In this document: positions 54,537-64,000 of the stretch, one piece after another
Layout of the letters: every line of letters begins with the position of its first letter
Position numbering within the stretch: position 1 is the first letter of the stretch
Origin: Rhodoferax sp. AJA081-3
GTDB taxonomy: Bacteria; Pseudomonadota; Gammaproteobacteria; Burkholderiales; Burkholderiaceae_C
NCBI RefSeq assembly: GCF_017798165.1
Contig: NZ_CP059068.1
Location: forward strand, 1,178,001 to 1,242,000
Length of the DNA stretch: 64,000 bases
Direction: 5' to 3'
The notes under the pieces: model-generated
What the model was told of the DNA's origin: nothing
Databases searched by the model: none
What the model saw: only the letters and a program-made list of their open reading frames with translations
Program-made: the position numbers and the translations under genes

Positions 54537-56984
54537 TTAGTGCTTCACCGAGCCTTGCAAGCCAGAGACCGGCACACTCGCTGCCACCACATCCGGTGCG
54601 GATGGCGCCTCCTCTTCCGGCAAAGGAATAGGCTTGGACTCCAGAGCCAAATCCAACACTTTGTCGATCCAACGCACGGGGATGATTTCCAGCCCATTTT
54701 TGACGTTGGCGGGAATGTCCTGCAAATCCTTAGCGTTGGCTTCTGGTATCAGAACGGTTTTGATACCACCGCGCAATGCGGCCAGCAACTTCTCCTTCAA
54801 ACCACCAATCTCAGTCACCTCGCCGCGCAGGGTGATCTCACCGGTCATGGCCACATCCCCCCGCACAGGAATGCCCGTCAACGCAGAAACAAAAGCCGTG
54901 GTCATAGCAGCACCAGCGCTGGGGCCGTCTTTGGGCGTTGCACCATCGGGCACATGGATATGGATGTCCTTCTTCTCAAAGATCTCATCCTTGATACCCA
55001 AGCGTCGCGCACGGCTTCGCACCACGGTGCGGGCGGCCTCAACAGATTCCTTCATGACATCGCCCAGAGAACCGGTCCGGGTGATCACACCCTTGCCGGG
55101 TGTCAACGCGGCCTCAATGGTCAACAGATCACCACCGACTTCCGTCCACGCCAAACCGACGACCTGGCCCACCTGGTTCTGTTGTTCTGCGCGGCCATAG
55201 GTGTACTTGCGCACACCCAGGTAATCGTTGAGGTTGTCGACCGTCACTACCACTTGGGGCTTGATCTTCTTCAACAACAAGCCCTTGACCACTTTGCGAC
55301 AAATCTTGGAGAGTTCACGCTCCAGCGAGCGCACACCGGCTTCACGGGTGTAATAACGAACGATGTCGCGCACCGCGTCTTCCGTGATCGACAGCTCGGC
55401 TTCTTTGACGCCGTTGTTCTTCATCTGCTTGGGCAGCAGGTAGGTGATCGCAATATTGGTCTTCTCGTCTTCGGTGTAGCCGGACAAACGAATCACTTCC
55501 ATACGGTCCAACAGGGCCGACGGAATATTCATGGAGTTCGATGTGGCGACAAACATCACATCGCTCAGGTCGTAATCCACCTCAACGTAATGGTCTCCAA
55601 ACTTGTGGTTTTGTTCGGGGTCCAGAACTTCCAACAAGGCGCTACTGGGGTCACCACGGAAATCCGTACCCAACTTGTCGATCTCATCCAGCAGGAATAG
55701 CGGATTGCGCGTACCAACTTTAGACAGGCTCTGCAAAACCTTGCCCGGCATGGCGCCAATGTAGGTGCGGCGGTGCCCACGGATCTCCGCTTCATCACGC
55801 ATACCCCCCAGGGCCATACGCACATACTTGCGCCCGGTCGCCTTGGCAATGGATTGCCCCAACGAGGTCTTGCCTACACCCGGAGGTCCCACCAGACACA
55901 GAATGGGGGCCTTGAGTTTGTCAACACGCTGCTGCACCGCGAGATACTCCAGAATGCGGTCCTTGACCTTGTCGAGACCGTAATGGTCTTCGTTCAACAC
56001 GGCCTCAGCGTTTGCCAAATTGTGCTTAATTTTGGTTTTGGCCGCCCAGGGGAGTCCAACCAGCACATCAATGTAGTTACGCACCACAGTGGCTTCCGCT
56101 GACATCGGCGACATCAATTTGAGCTTCTTCAACTCACCCTCAACCTTCTTGAGAGCATCCTTGGGCATCTTGGCGGCCTTGATCTTTTTCTCGATCTCCT
56201 CGATGTCGGCGCCTTCTTCACCTTCACCCAACTCCTTCTGGATGGCCTTGACCTGCTCATTCAAATAGAAGTCGCGCTGGTTCTTTTCCATCTGGCGTTT
56301 GACACGCCCACGGATCTTCTTGTCGACATTCAGGATGTCGACTTCACGCTCAATCTGTTCAAACAGATTCTCCAAACGGTCTTTGACGCTGGACAACCCC
56401 AACACCGATTGCTTGCTATCCAGTTTGAGCGGCAAATGTGCCGCAATGGTGTCAGCCAAACGGCCCGCATCATCGATGCTGGAAATGGACGTCAGGATCT
56501 CTGGCGGAATTTTTTTGTTGAGTTTGACGTACTGGTCAAACTGCTGCATCACCGCACGGCGCAGCGCTTCCACCTCGCTCGCCTTGTTGCCACGCCCCTT
56601 TTCCGGGACGTCTGCAACAACAGCAATGGGTGTGATATTCGCGGTGAAATAGGCTTCACCTTCTTCGATTTTGTTGACCGATGCGCGCTGGTGACCTTCT
56701 ACCAAGACCTTGACGGTACCGTCAGGTAACTTGAGCATTTGCAAAATGGTCGAGACACAGCCCACATCGAACATGTCGGACACGAGCGGATCGTCTTTGG
56801 CGGCCGTGCGTTGGGCGACCAGCATGATGCGTCGGTCGGTTTCCATCGCGGCTTCCAGCGCCTTGATGCTTTTGGGACGACCCACAAATAGGGGGATAAC
56901 CATATGGGGAAAAACAACCACATCACGCAAAGGCAACAGTGGTAGTTCGAGAGGGGTAGCAGGCAGTGGTGTGTGGCCAGACAT
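54537..56984 (-). CDS. lon: ATP-dependent protease Lon
   Basis: 815 residues. N-terminal substrate domain (about 10-205, LPLLPLRDVVVFPHMVIPLFVG), AAA+ module with GPPGVGKTSLGQS and LFLLDEIDKLG, and the C-terminal Ser-Lys protease with the catalytic Ser in DGPSAGAAMTTA. Degrades misfolded and regulatory proteins. A heat-shock-type promoter lies at 57010-57037 within the 144-bp gap after clpX. Confidence 0.97.
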   Translation of the reverse strand: MSGHTPLPATPLELPLLPLRDVVVFPHMVIPLFVGRPKSIKALEAAMETDRRIMLVAQRTAAKDDPLVSDMFDVGCVSTILQMLKLPDGTVKVLVEGHQRASVNKIEEGEAYFTANITPIAVVADVPEKGRGNKASEVEALRRAVMQQFDQYVKLNKKIPPEILTSISSIDDAGRLADTIAAHLPLKLDSKQSVLGLSSVKDRLENLFEQIEREVDILNVDKKIRGRVKRQMEKNQRDFYLNEQVKAIQKELGEGEEGADIEEIEKKIKAAKMPKDALKKVEGELKKLKLMSPMSAEATVVRNYIDVLVGLPWAAKTKIKHNLANAEAVLNEDHYGLDKVKDRILEYLAVQQRVDKLKAPILCLVGPPGVGKTSLGQSIAKATGRKYVRMALGGMRDEAEIRGHRRTYIGAMPGKVLQSLSKVGTRNPLFLLDEIDKLGTDFRGDPSSALLEVLDPEQNHKFGDHYVEVDYDLSDVMFVATSNSMNIPSALLDRMEVIRLSGYTEDEKTNIAITYLLPKQMKNNGVKEAELSITEDAVRDIVRYYTREAGVRSLERELSKICRKVVKGLLLKKIKPQVVVTVDNLNDYLGVRKYTYGRAEQQNQVGQVVGLAWTEVGGDLLTIEAALTPGKGVITRTGSLGDVMKESVEAARTVVRSRARRLGIKDEIFEKKDIHIHVPDGATPKDGPSAGAAMTTAFVSALTGIPVRGDVAMTGEITLRGEVTEIGGLKEKLLAALRGGIKTVLIPEANAKDLQDIPANVKNGLEIIPVRWIDKVLDLALESKPIPLPEEEAPSAPDVVAASVPVSGLQGSVKH

Positions 56985-57009
56985 AAGGGACCTTTTTATT
57001 ACCTGTTGA

Positions 57010-57037
57010 ATATGGACTACGAATCCTGAATTTCAAG
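57010..57037 (-). promoter_or_regulatory. Sigma-32 (RpoH) type promoter of lon
   Basis: On the minus strand CTTGAAA (57037-57031), 13-nt spacer, GTCCATAT (57017-57010). The -35 is a perfect RpoH match, and the -10 fits CCCCATNT at six of eight. It lies 26 bp upstream of the lon ATG. Confidence 0.7.
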
Positions 57038-57083
57038 CGCTCTGCCATTATCGAAGCAGGCCGCTTTCAAATACTCTGCTATT

Positions 57084-57121
57084 CCGGCACAAAAGCCCGT
57101 CATTTCGAACCATTGTGCCGG
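57084..57121 (-). terminator. Hairpin between clpX and lon
   Basis: CCGGCACAA / TTGTGCCGG, 9-bp stem with a 20-nt loop just past the clpX stop. No T-run follows, so termination would be partial. Confidence 0.5.
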
Positions 57122-57128
57122 GCAGGGC

Positions 57129-58394
57129 TCAGGCCTTTTTAGCGATCTCGCGGTACACCAACAACGGCGGCTTGTTCTCATCAATCGTAGACTCATCGAC
57201 CACGACCTTTTCGACATTGCTGGCGTTAGGCAATTCATACATCGTGTCGATCAGCGACTGCTCCAAGATGGAGCGCAGACCCCGGGCGCCGGTCTTGCGG
57301 GCCAAAGCCTTTTTCGCAATCGCTTTCAACGCAGAAGGACGGATCTCCAGTTCTGCGCCTTCCATCGCCAGCAGCTTGGTGTATTGCTTGACCAGGGCGT
57401 TCTTGGGCTCGGTCAGAATTTGTACCAAGGCGTCCTCAGTCAACTCAGCCAGGGCCGCAACCACGGGCATGCGCCCCACTAGCTCCGGGATCAGGCCAAA
57501 CTTGATCAGGTCCTCTGGCTCCACCTCTTTGAACATGTCGGTAAGGCTGCGCTGCTGCTTGCTCTTGACGGTTGCGCCAAAGCCCATGCCAGACGCTTGC
57601 GTGCGGTTCTCAATAACCTTTTCCAGGCCCGCAAAGGCACCACCACAGATAAACAGGATATTGGTCGTGTCGATTTGCACAAAATCCTGATTGGGATGTT
57701 TGCGGCCACCCTGGGGCGGGACACTGGCCATCGTGCCTTCGATCAGTTTCAGCAGCGCCTGCTGCACGCCCTCGCCCGACACGTCGCGGGTGATGGAAGG
57801 GTTGTCCGATTTGCGGGAAATCTTGTCGATCTCGTCGATGTACACAATGCCGCGCTGTGCACGTTCTACCTCGTAATTGCAGCTCTGCAACAGCTTGAGA
57901 ACAATGTTTTCCACGTCCTCACCCACATAACCGGCTTCGGTCAGTGTGGTGGCGTCAGCCATCACAAACGGCACGTCCAGCATGCGCGCCAAGGTCTGGG
58001 CCAATAAAGTCTTGCCTGAACCCGTGGGGCCAATCAGCAAGATGTTGCTCTTGGCCAGCTCCACTTCGTCCTTCTTGGCTTTTTCCTTGTGGCGCAGGCG
58101 CTTGTAGTGGTTGTACACGGCCACCGCCAGCGTACGCTTGGCGGGCTCCTGGCCAATCACATAGTTGTCCAGGTTCGCCTTGATCTCAGACGGAGTGGGC
58201 AACTCGCTCTTGGCATCTTTGCCTTCCGTGGTGGCAGGCAATTCATCACGGATGATTTCGTTGCACAGCTCTATGCATTCGTCGCACACAAAGACGGATG
58301 GGCCAGCGATGAGTTTCTTGACTTCATGCTGGCTTTTGCCGCAAAAAGAGCAATACAGGGTTTTTTCGCTGGAAGAGCCTTTTTTCTCGGCCAT
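57129..58394 (-). CDS. clpX: ATP-dependent Clp protease ATP-binding subunit ClpX
   Basis: 421 residues. N-terminal zinc-binding domain with Cys15, Cys18, Cys37 and Cys40, then a single AAA+ module: Walker [13 protein letters not shown], Walker [11 protein letters not shown], sensor GGAFAGLE and [13 protein letters not shown]. Unfolds ssrA-tagged and other substrates for ClpP. Between clpP and lon, the usual order. Confidence 0.97.
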   Translation of the reverse strand: MAEKKGSSSEKTLYCSFCGKSQHEVKKLIAGPSVFVCDECIELCNEIIRDELPATTEGKDAKSELPTPSEIKANLDNYVIGQEPAKRTLAVAVYNHYKRLRHKEKAKKDEVELAKSNILLIGPTGSGKTLLAQTLARMLDVPFVMADATTLTEAGYVGEDVENIVLKLLQSCNYEVERAQRGIVYIDEIDKISRKSDNPSITRDVSGEGVQQALLKLIEGTMASVPPQGGRKHPNQDFVQIDTTNILFICGGAFAGLEKVIENRTQASGMGFGATVKSKQQRSLTDMFKEVEPEDLIKFGLIPELVGRMPVVAALAELTEDALVQILTEPKNALVKQYTKLLAMEGAELEIRPSALKAIAKKALARKTGARGLRSILEQSLIDTMYELPNASNVEKVVVDESTIDENKPPLLVYREIAKKA

Positions 58395-58440
58395 GTGACG
58401 CTCGCCTTTTCGGTTGATTCCCGAATGATACTCAAATAAA

Positions 58441-58470
58441 AAACGGTGCCCGCCTCACTGCAGAGCACCG
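58441..58470 (-). terminator. Intrinsic terminator between clpP and clpX
   Basis: CGGTGC / GCACCG stem with a 15-nt loop; on the minus strand a run of six T and ATTT follow. It lies 20 bp past the clpP stop. Confidence 0.75.
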
Positions 58471-58493
58471 CCGGTGGGATACAACCCGCTCGC

Positions 58494-59123
58494 TCAGGCG
58501 CGCTTGGCAATCACCTGGTCGATCAGACCGTAATCCTTGGACTCTTCTGCGGTCATGTAGTAGTCGCGCTCGGTGTCGCGCGCAATGCGCTCCAGAGGCT
58601 GGCCCGTACGTTCGGCCAGCACTTTGTTCAGTTGTTCTCGGGTCTTGAGGATCTCGCGCGCTGCAATCTCGATCTCGGTCGCCTGGCCCTGGCTGCCACC
58701 CGATGGCTGGTGGATCATGACCTTGGAATTGGGCAAACAAAAGCGCTTGCCCTTGGCGCCCGCGGCCAACAGGAAGGCACCCATGCTGGCGGCCATACCA
58801 ATACACAAAGTGGATACTTCGGGCTTGATAAAGTTCATGGTGTCAAAAATCGCCATGCCTGCACTGACCGATCCGCCGGGTGAATTGATATAGAAGGAAA
58901 TATCCTTGTCTGGATTCTCACTCTCCAGGAACAGCAACTGGGCTACCACCAGGTTGGCAGTCTGGTCATTCACCGGACCCACCAGGAAAATCACACGCTC
59001 CTTGAGCAAGCGCGAATAGATGTCGTAGGAGCGCTCACCGCGACCCGATTGCTCGATGACCATGGGTACCATGCCCAGAGCTTGCGTTTCCATGCCGTTC
59101 GTCCGCCCGTAATTCACATTCAT
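58494..59123 (-). CDS. clpP: ATP-dependent Clp protease proteolytic subunit ClpP
   Basis: 209 residues from ATG 59123 (after GGAGACGTT). Catalytic triad Ser113 (GMAASMGAF), His138 (KVMIHQP) and Asp187, with the [13 protein letters not shown] oxyanion loop. A short N-terminal propeptide is expected. Earlier in-frame codons are rejected as they run into the tig-clpP gap. Works with ClpX and ClpA, both encoded in this window. Confidence 0.96.
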   Translation of the reverse strand: MNVNYGRTNGMETQALGMVPMVIEQSGRGERSYDIYSRLLKERVIFLVGPVNDQTANLVVAQLLFLESENPDKDISFYINSPGGSVSAGMAIFDTMNFIKPEVSTLCIGMAASMGAFLLAAGAKGKRFCLPNSKVMIHQPSGGSQGQATEIEIAAREILKTREQLNKVLAERTGQPLERIARDTERDYYMTAEESKDYGLIDQVIAKRA

Positions 59124-59178
59124 AACGTCTCCAAAGAACTGTGTTGACTGTACCGAAAAATCCTGACCCTTAACGCAA

Positions 59179-59221
59179 ATGGGGCTTGCATGCAGGACTG
59201 CAAGCCCTGCCCAAGCCCCAT
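59179..59221 (-). other. Alternative hairpins between tig and clpP
   Basis: ATGGGGCTTG (59179-59188) can pair with CAAGCCCCAT (59212-59221), 10 bp; its overlapping form GGGCTTGCA (59182-59190) can instead pair with TGCAAGCCC (59199-59207), 9 bp. The two folds exclude each other. No T-run follows. Confidence 0.55.
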
Positions 59222-59264
59222 CACGCCAAAAGTGTGTTCGCCACAACGTGCAGCGAACAGCCCC

Positions 59265-60575
59265 TTAGTTCTGGCCCATCAACTCATCAAACGTGATGGC
59301 CTTCTCGCTCACTTTGGCTTTTGCCAAAATGAACTCGGTCACGTTGTTCTCGATCACAATGCCTTCGACTTCGGCCATGCGGCGGTTGTCACCATAGTAC
59401 CAGCGCACCACATCGGCTGGTTTCTCGTAGCTGGCAGCCAGCTCATCGATATGGGCCTTGAGCTGCTCAGGCTTGGCATGCAAGGCATTGGCACGCACCA
59501 ATTCGGCCACAACCAGACCCAGGCGCACACGGCGCTCGGCTTGGGGGCGGAAAATGTCGTCAGGGATCGGGGTGGTGTCCGCGTCCTTGATACCGCGTTG
59601 CTTCAGGTCGGCACGGGCGCTAGCGATCATGCGGTCCAGTTCGGCCTGCACGCTGGATTTTGGCAAATCGAGCTCGGCCTTGGTCAGCAAAGCGTCCATG
59701 GCCACCTGTTTGTTGCGGGACAACAGGCGGTACTTGACTTCTCGCTCCAGGTTTTTGCGGATATCGCTGCGCAGGCCTTCCACGGTAGCGTCGGCAATGC
59801 CCAAAGACTTGGCCAATGCACCGTCCACTTCGGGCAGGTTGGCGGCTTCGATCTTCTTCACAGTGACCATGAAGTCCGCCGTCTTGCCGGCGACGTCCTG
59901 GCCGTGGTAGTCGGCAGGGAATGCCAGGGGGAAAGTCTTGCTTTCGCCCAGCTTCATGCCGCGCACGGCTTCTTCAAATTCCTTCAGCATCTGGCCATCA
60001 CCCACGATGAACTGGTAGTCTTCTGCCTTGCCGCCAGCGAAAGGTTCGCCGTCGATCTTGCCTTCAAAGTCCACCACTACACGGTCGGTGTCTTGCGCAG
60101 GAGCATCCTTGGCTCGCAGTGCGAAAGTACGGCGCTGCTTGCGCAGAATTTCAACAGTTTTGTCAATGGCCGTGTCGGTCACTTCCGCGCTGACTTTTTC
60201 CACTTCGGCAGTCGCCAAATCACCAATCTTGACTTCGGGGAAGACTTCGAAAACGGCATCAAACGCCATCTGGCCTTCAGGGGAAGTTTGGCTTTCGGTG
60301 ATGCGGGGCTGGCCTGCAACGCGCAGTTCGGCTTCGTTGGCGGCTGTGGCAAATGCCTGGCCGACCTTGTCGTTCATGACTTCGTAGTGCACCGAATAAC
60401 CATAACGCTGAGCCACCACGTTCATGGGGACCTTGCCAGGACGGAAACCGTCCATCTTGACGGTACGCGCCAGCTTGCGCAAACGCGAATCGACTTCGGT
60501 CTGGATCGCTCCGACTGGCAGTGTCAGGGTGATTTTTCGCTCCAGCTTATCCAGAGTTTCTACAGTAACGGCCAT
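59265..60575 (-). CDS. tig: Trigger factor
   Basis: 436 residues; ribosome-bound chaperone with peptidyl-prolyl isomerase activity. N-terminal ribosome-binding domain with KMDGFRPGKVPMNVV (near 40), PPIase domain about 150-245 (DRVVVDFEGKIDGEPFAGGKAEDY), and the helical C-terminal chaperone arms. Upstream of clpP, as is usual. tRNA-Leu(TAG) lies 76 bp upstream. Confidence 0.96.
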   Translation of the reverse strand: MAVTVETLDKLERKITLTLPVGAIQTEVDSRLRKLARTVKMDGFRPGKVPMNVVAQRYGYSVHYEVMNDKVGQAFATAANEAELRVAGQPRITESQTSPEGQMAFDAVFEVFPEVKIGDLATAEVEKVSAEVTDTAIDKTVEILRKQRRTFALRAKDAPAQDTDRVVVDFEGKIDGEPFAGGKAEDYQFIVGDGQMLKEFEEAVRGMKLGESKTFPLAFPADYHGQDVAGKTADFMVTVKKIEAANLPEVDGALAKSLGIADATVEGLRSDIRKNLEREVKYRLLSRNKQVAMDALLTKAELDLPKSSVQAELDRMIASARADLKQRGIKDADTTPIPDDIFRPQAERRVRLGLVVAELVRANALHAKPEQLKAHIDELAASYEKPADVVRWYYGDNRRMAEVEGIVIENNVTEFILAKAKVSEKAITFDELMGQN

Positions 60576-60651
60576 GGTCAGTCTCCTAAACGAAAGGTTT
60601 GTGGACAGGGCGCGTCGCTAAACAACTGCGTACTGTCCTTCATCAAATAAG

Positions 60652-60738
60652 TGGTGCGCGGGGGGGGACTCGAACCCCCACACTGTTGCCAGCGTCAGGA
60701 CCTAAACCTGGTGCGTCTACCAATTTCGCCACCCGCGC
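60652..60738 (-). tRNA. tRNA-Leu (anticodon TAG)
   Basis: 87-nt cloverleaf with encoded CCA and long variable arm; GCGCGGG acceptor, anticodon loop TTTAGGT giving TAG. Just upstream of tig on the same strand. Confidence 0.95.
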
Positions 60739-60856
60739 AAAAAATACAAAATGGGTCGTCAAGTACCCGGCAAACATTGTTTACCGAACCCTGACCACCC
60801 ATTTGAAATTGGTCAACCCAGTATTTTAACCTGCAACCAGGCTCTCCCCATTTACC

Positions 60857-63800
60857 CTAGGTTGGAGCCACTACGGTTTCGCGCTTGACGCGGAACCAAG
60901 CCGCATACATGGCAGGCAACGCCAGCAGCGTCAGCACGGTGGCAACGATGAGACCACCCATGATGGCAACCGCCATGGGGCCCCAGAAAACCGAGCGTGA
61001 CAGCGGAATCATGGCCAGCACTGCGGCTGCGGCTGTCAACACAATGGGACGCAAACGGCGCACTGCAGACTCCACAATCGCGTCCCACGCCGGAACCCCT
61101 GCGGCTCTGTCCTGTTCAATTTGATCGATCAGGATCACGGAATTGCGCTGGATCATGCCCATCAAGGCAATCACACCCAGCAAGGCCACGAAACCAAAGG
61201 GTTTACCCGACAGCAGCAGCGCACCTGCAATACCCGCAATACCCAGGGGGCCGGTCAGAAACACCAGCATGGCGCGGCTGAAACTGTGCAACTGCAACAT
61301 CAGCAACGTAAAGGTGATGAACAGCATGATGGGAATACCAGCCGCAATCGATGACGATCCCTTGCTGCTTTCCTCCACCGCCCCCGCCACTTCAATACGG
61401 TAGGCACCCAGGCCCTTGGCTTTCCAGCTTGCCTCCAGCGCGCGCAGCTTGGGCAAGAGTTCGTTGGTCACCGTGGCGCCTTGCAAGCCTTCCACGATAT
61501 CGCTTTGGACCGTGATCGAGTACTCGCGGTTCTGGCGCCACATCACACCTGGCTCCCACACAAAGGTCGGCTTGGCAATTTGCGTCAGCGGAATGGACTT
61601 GCCACTGGCGGTAGGCAAGTAGGCATTGGCAATGTCGGTAATTGCATTGCGCTCGTCCAGGGGCTGGCGCAACACAATGTCTATCAGCTTGTCGCCTTCG
61701 CGGTATTGCCCCACGGTAGAACCCGCCAGCAGCGTCTTGGACGCCTGGGCGATGGACTGGCTGGAAACACCCAGAGCACGTGCTTTGGCCTGGTCCACTT
61801 CCAGCCGGATGACCTTGACGAACTCGTTCCAGTTGTCGTTGACGCCGCGGGTATTGGTGCTGGCGCGCATCACCGCCGTCACCTCGTCGGCGCGCTCGCG
61901 CAGCACGGCAGGCTCTCCGCCGAGAACGCGGAACTGCACCGGATAGGCCACCGGAGGTCCATTGGGCAACAGCTTAATACGTGCCCGCACCTCGGGGAAC
62001 TCCTGCGCCATCAGGGTCGGTAGTTTGATTCGGATCGATTCGCGCAGCTTCAGATCCTTGGGAATGACGATGAATTGCGACACATTGCTTTGCGGGAACG
62101 CGTTGTCCATCGGCAAATAGAAGCGCGGCACACCCGACCCGACCCAGGTGCTGACACTTTCCACACCCGGCTCCTGCATCAGACGCGCCTCGACCCGCTT
62201 GGTCGTCTGTTCGTTGGCCGCCATGGACGTGCCTTCGGGGTACCAGATGTCCACCAGAATTTCAGGGCGGCTGGAATCCGGGAAGAATTGCTGTTGCACC
62301 ACACCCATACCCACAATTCCCAATGCAAAGGTCATCAGCATCATGCCAATCGTGGCCCAACGGTACTCCACACACCAGTTCACGGTCTTGCGGAAGGTGT
62401 TGTAGAACGGGGTGTCAAACAGTTCATGCGGCTGGTCACCCGCTGCATGCGGCTTTATCTTCAGCAGCAGCGTGCCCAGGTAGGGCACGAAATACACCGA
62501 AACAATCCAGCTCAGCACCAGTGCCAGCACGGTCACGCCAAAAATGGCAAAGGTGTATTCCCCGGTCGCCGACTTGGCAATGCCGATGGGCAGGAAACCC
62601 ACGGCGGTAATCAAGGTTCCCGTCAGCATGGGCATGGCCGTGATTTCATAAGCGAAGGTGGCTGCGCGCACCTTGTCGTAACCCTCTTCCATCTTGCGCA
62701 CCATCATTTCCACCGCAATGATGGCGTCATCCACCAGCAGCCCAAGCGAAATGATCAGCGAGCCCAATGAAATCTTGTGCAGCCCAATGCCCCAGTACAA
62801 CATGCCGATAAAGGTCACGGCCAGCACCAGTGGAATGGTGATACCGACCACCAAGCCCGGACGCATGTCCACGTAGTAACGCTTGAACCAGGGCATGGAA
62901 CCGCTGCGCTTGTGCAGGCCCAGACTGATGAAGCTGACCGCCAGCACAATCACAATCGCTTCGATCAAGACCCCCACAAACTCATTGACCGATCGGGCCA
63001 CGGCCTTGGGTTGGTTCTGCACATTGACCAGGCGAATACCTGCTGGCAGGGTCTGGTCAATGCCGTCGGTTGCCGTCTTGAGCGCCTTGCCCAGCGCAAT
63101 GATGTCGCCACCCTTGGACATGGATACGCCCAACGCGATGACTTGTTTGCCTTGGTGGCGGACCTTGACGGTCGGGGGGTCGACATAACCGCGCTTGATG
63201 TCCGCAATGTCGCCCAAACGCAATTGGTTGCCCGAGCTGCCCCGGATGGGCATGTCGCGCAGCTGTTCCACCGCCTCAAACTGCCCACCCACGCGCACCT
63301 GCACGATGTCCAGCGGCGTTTGCACCGTGCCGGCAGCTTCTACGGCATTTTGCTGCCCCAGTTGGGCCAGCACCTGGTTGAAGTCCAACCCGAGCTGGGA
63401 GAGGCGTTTTTGCGAAATCTCGACGAACAGTTTTTCGTCCTGCACGCCAAACAGTTCCACCTTGTTGACATCGGTTACGCGCAGCAGCTTCTGCCGGACA
63501 GCATCGGCGAAGGTCTTGACCTCGGCGTCGGAAAAACCGTCAGCCTCCAGTGCATAAATGACACCGTAGACGTCACCAAATTCGTCGTTGAAGAATGGAC
63601 CCTGCACGCCCACGGGCAGGGTCTGGCGGATGTCGCCGATTTTCTTGCGCACCGTGTACCAGATATTGGCGACATCGGTGGCGGGGGTCGAATCCTTGAC
63701 CTGGAACAGAATCGTGGACTCGCCGGGCTTGGAGAAGCTGCGGATCATGTCCGCTTTGGGCACTTCCTGCAGCGTGCGCTCAATCTTGTCGGTAACCTGT

Positions 63801-64000
63801 TCCGCCATCTGCTGGGCTGTAGCGCCCTGCCAGAAGGTGCGCACCACCATGATGCGGAAGGTAAACGGCGGATCCTCATCCTGCCCCAGCTGGAAAAACG
63901 CCGCCGCGCCCAACACCAGGAGCACAACGATCAGATAACGGGTCAGCGCGGAATGGTCCAGCGCCCATTTGGACAGGTTGAAACCTGGCTTGGGTTGTTC
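60857..64000 (-). CDS. RND efflux permease (AcrB/HAE1-like), 5' end outside window
   Basis: At least 1047 residues are open to the window edge, so the start lies beyond 64000. Inner-membrane proton/drug antiporter subunit of a tripartite pump. Seen: an N-terminal transmembrane helix and FTFRIMVV porter start, the GLLVDDAIIAVEMMVRKMEEG helix 4 with the proton-relay Asp pair, and the C-terminal helices ending ALPAMYAAWFRVKRE. Between helices 2 and 3 about 17 extra residues (LHKRSGSMPWFKRYYVD) lie in what is usually a short loop. The adaptor gene is probably upstream outside. Substrate unknown. Confidence 0.88.
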   Translation of the reverse strand, partial: EQPKPGFNLSKWALDHSALTRYLIVVLLVLGAAAFFQLGQDEDPPFTFRIMVVRTFWQGATAQQMAEQVTDKIERTLQEVPKADMIRSFSKPGESTILFQVKDSTPATDVANIWYTVRKKIGDIRQTLPVGVQGPFFNDEFGDVYGVIYALEADGFSDAEVKTFADAVRQKLLRVTDVNKVELFGVQDEKLFVEISQKRLSQLGLDFNQVLAQLGQQNAVEAAGTVQTPLDIVQVRVGGQFEAVEQLRDMPIRGSSGNQLRLGDIADIKRGYVDPPTVKVRHQGKQVIALGVSMSKGGDIIALGKALKTATDGIDQTLPAGIRLVNVQNQPKAVARSVNEFVGVLIEAIVIVLAVSFISLGLHKRSGSMPWFKRYYVDMRPGLVVGITIPLVLAVTFIGMLYWGIGLHKISLGSLIISLGLLVDDAIIAVEMMVRKMEEGYDKVRAATFAYEITAMPMLTGTLITAVGFLPIGIAKSATGEYTFAIFGVTVLALVLSWIVSVYFVPYLGTLLLKIKPHAAGDQPHELFDTPFYNTFRKTVNWCVEYRWATIGMMLMTFALGIVGMGVVQQQFFPDSSRPEILVDIWYPEGTSMAANEQTTKRVEARLMQEPGVESVSTWVGSGVPRFYLPMDNAFPQSNVSQFIVIPKDLKLRESIRIKLPTLMAQEFPEVRARIKLLPNGPPVAYPVQFRVLGGEPAVLRERADEVTAVMRASTNTRGVNDNWNEFVKVIRLEVDQAKARALGVSSQSIAQASKTLLAGSTVGQYREGDKLIDIVLRQPLDERNAITDIANAYLPTASGKSIPLTQIAKPTFVWEPGVMWRQNREYSITVQSDIVEGLQGATVTNELLPKLRALEASWKAKGLGAYRIEVAGAVEESSKGSSSIAAGIPIMLFITFTLLMLQLHSFSRAMLVFLTGPLGIAGIAGALLLSGKPFGFVALLGVIALMGMIQRNSVILIDQIEQDRAAGVPAWDAIVESAVRRLRPIVLTAAAAVLAMIPLSRSVFWGPMAVAIMGGLIVATVLTLLALPAMYAAWFRVKRETVVAPT

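Noticed and set aside
59190..60650. 486-codon ORF opposite tig
   Set aside because: Antisense to trigger factor; His/Gln-rich composition typical of a shadow frame.

Overview
The window looks like a chromosomal segment of a betaproteobacterium of the order Burkholderiales, most likely family Comamonadaceae (Rhodoferax or Polaromonas-like). The evidence is the gene orders (tRNA-Leu, tig, clpP, clpX, lon; uvrC-pgsA; exbBD-lpxK-kdsB-adk), EF-P with Arg32 next to EarP, and two dispersed repeat families that I recall from Comamonadaceae genomes. It is core chromosome throughout. I see no prophage, insertion sequence, CRISPR array or rRNA operon. The assignment rests on protein and repeat recognition only; no search was run.

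Layout. 1-2037: end of a type IV pilus cluster (PilY1 C-terminus, pilin). 2073-7456: riboflavin operon ribD, ribE, a nitronate-monooxygenase-like flavoprotein, ribB with a degenerate RibA domain, ribH, nusB. 7476-10777: an aminotransferase and tolQRA. 10918-17023 (minus strand): zinc-ribbon/PH protein, tRNA-His, ppiD, tRNA-Val, hupB, pgsA, uvrC. 17047-18969: earP and efp, with a short leader ORF ending Pro-Pro-stop ahead of efp. 19023-24488: LysR regulator, quinone-oxidoreductase-like gene, then a compact three-gene set for nucleoside monophosphate breakdown (AMP-phosphorylase-like, PRPP-synthetase-like, LOG/PpnN-like). 24587-29511 (minus): MFS transporter, rmuC, 2-hydroxyacid dehydrogenase, nitroreductase, thioesterase. 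29773-32586: phasin, candidate small RNA, patatin-like lipoprotein and Fur-box-controlled ferric-iron binding protein. 32670-39445: clpA, clpS, icd, DUF192, sodB, xseA. 39733-43593: exbB, exbD, lpxK, a 60-aa Trm112-like protein, kdsB, adk. 43637-48695: asparaginase, lexA, a small unknown, a SerA-like dehydrogenase, a FimV-like protein. 48926-54009: Crp/Fnr regulator, phosphotransferase plus acyl-CoA dehydrogenase, HD-GYP protein, a small acidic unknown. 54048-60738 (minus): tRNA-Leu, tRNA-Cys, tRNA-Gly, lon, clpX, clpP, tig, tRNA-Leu. 60857-64000: RND efflux permease, 5' end outside the window.

The most interesting reading is the efp leader. A 14-codon ORF with a strong ribosome-binding site ends in two proline codons and a stop, directly upstream of the gene for the factor that relieves polyproline stalling; this suggests feedback control of EF-P. 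Second is the nucleotide-breakdown gene set. Third is a roughly 50-bp palindromic repeat present in five copies, three of which lie in frame inside protein genes (earP, lpxK and a small unknown ORF).

Regulatory signals that can be read directly include a Fur box inside the fbpA promoter, two tandem LexA boxes before lexA, a sigma-32-type promoter before lon, three PhaR-like sites before the phasin gene, a consensus promoter for hupB, and about a dozen intrinsic terminators.
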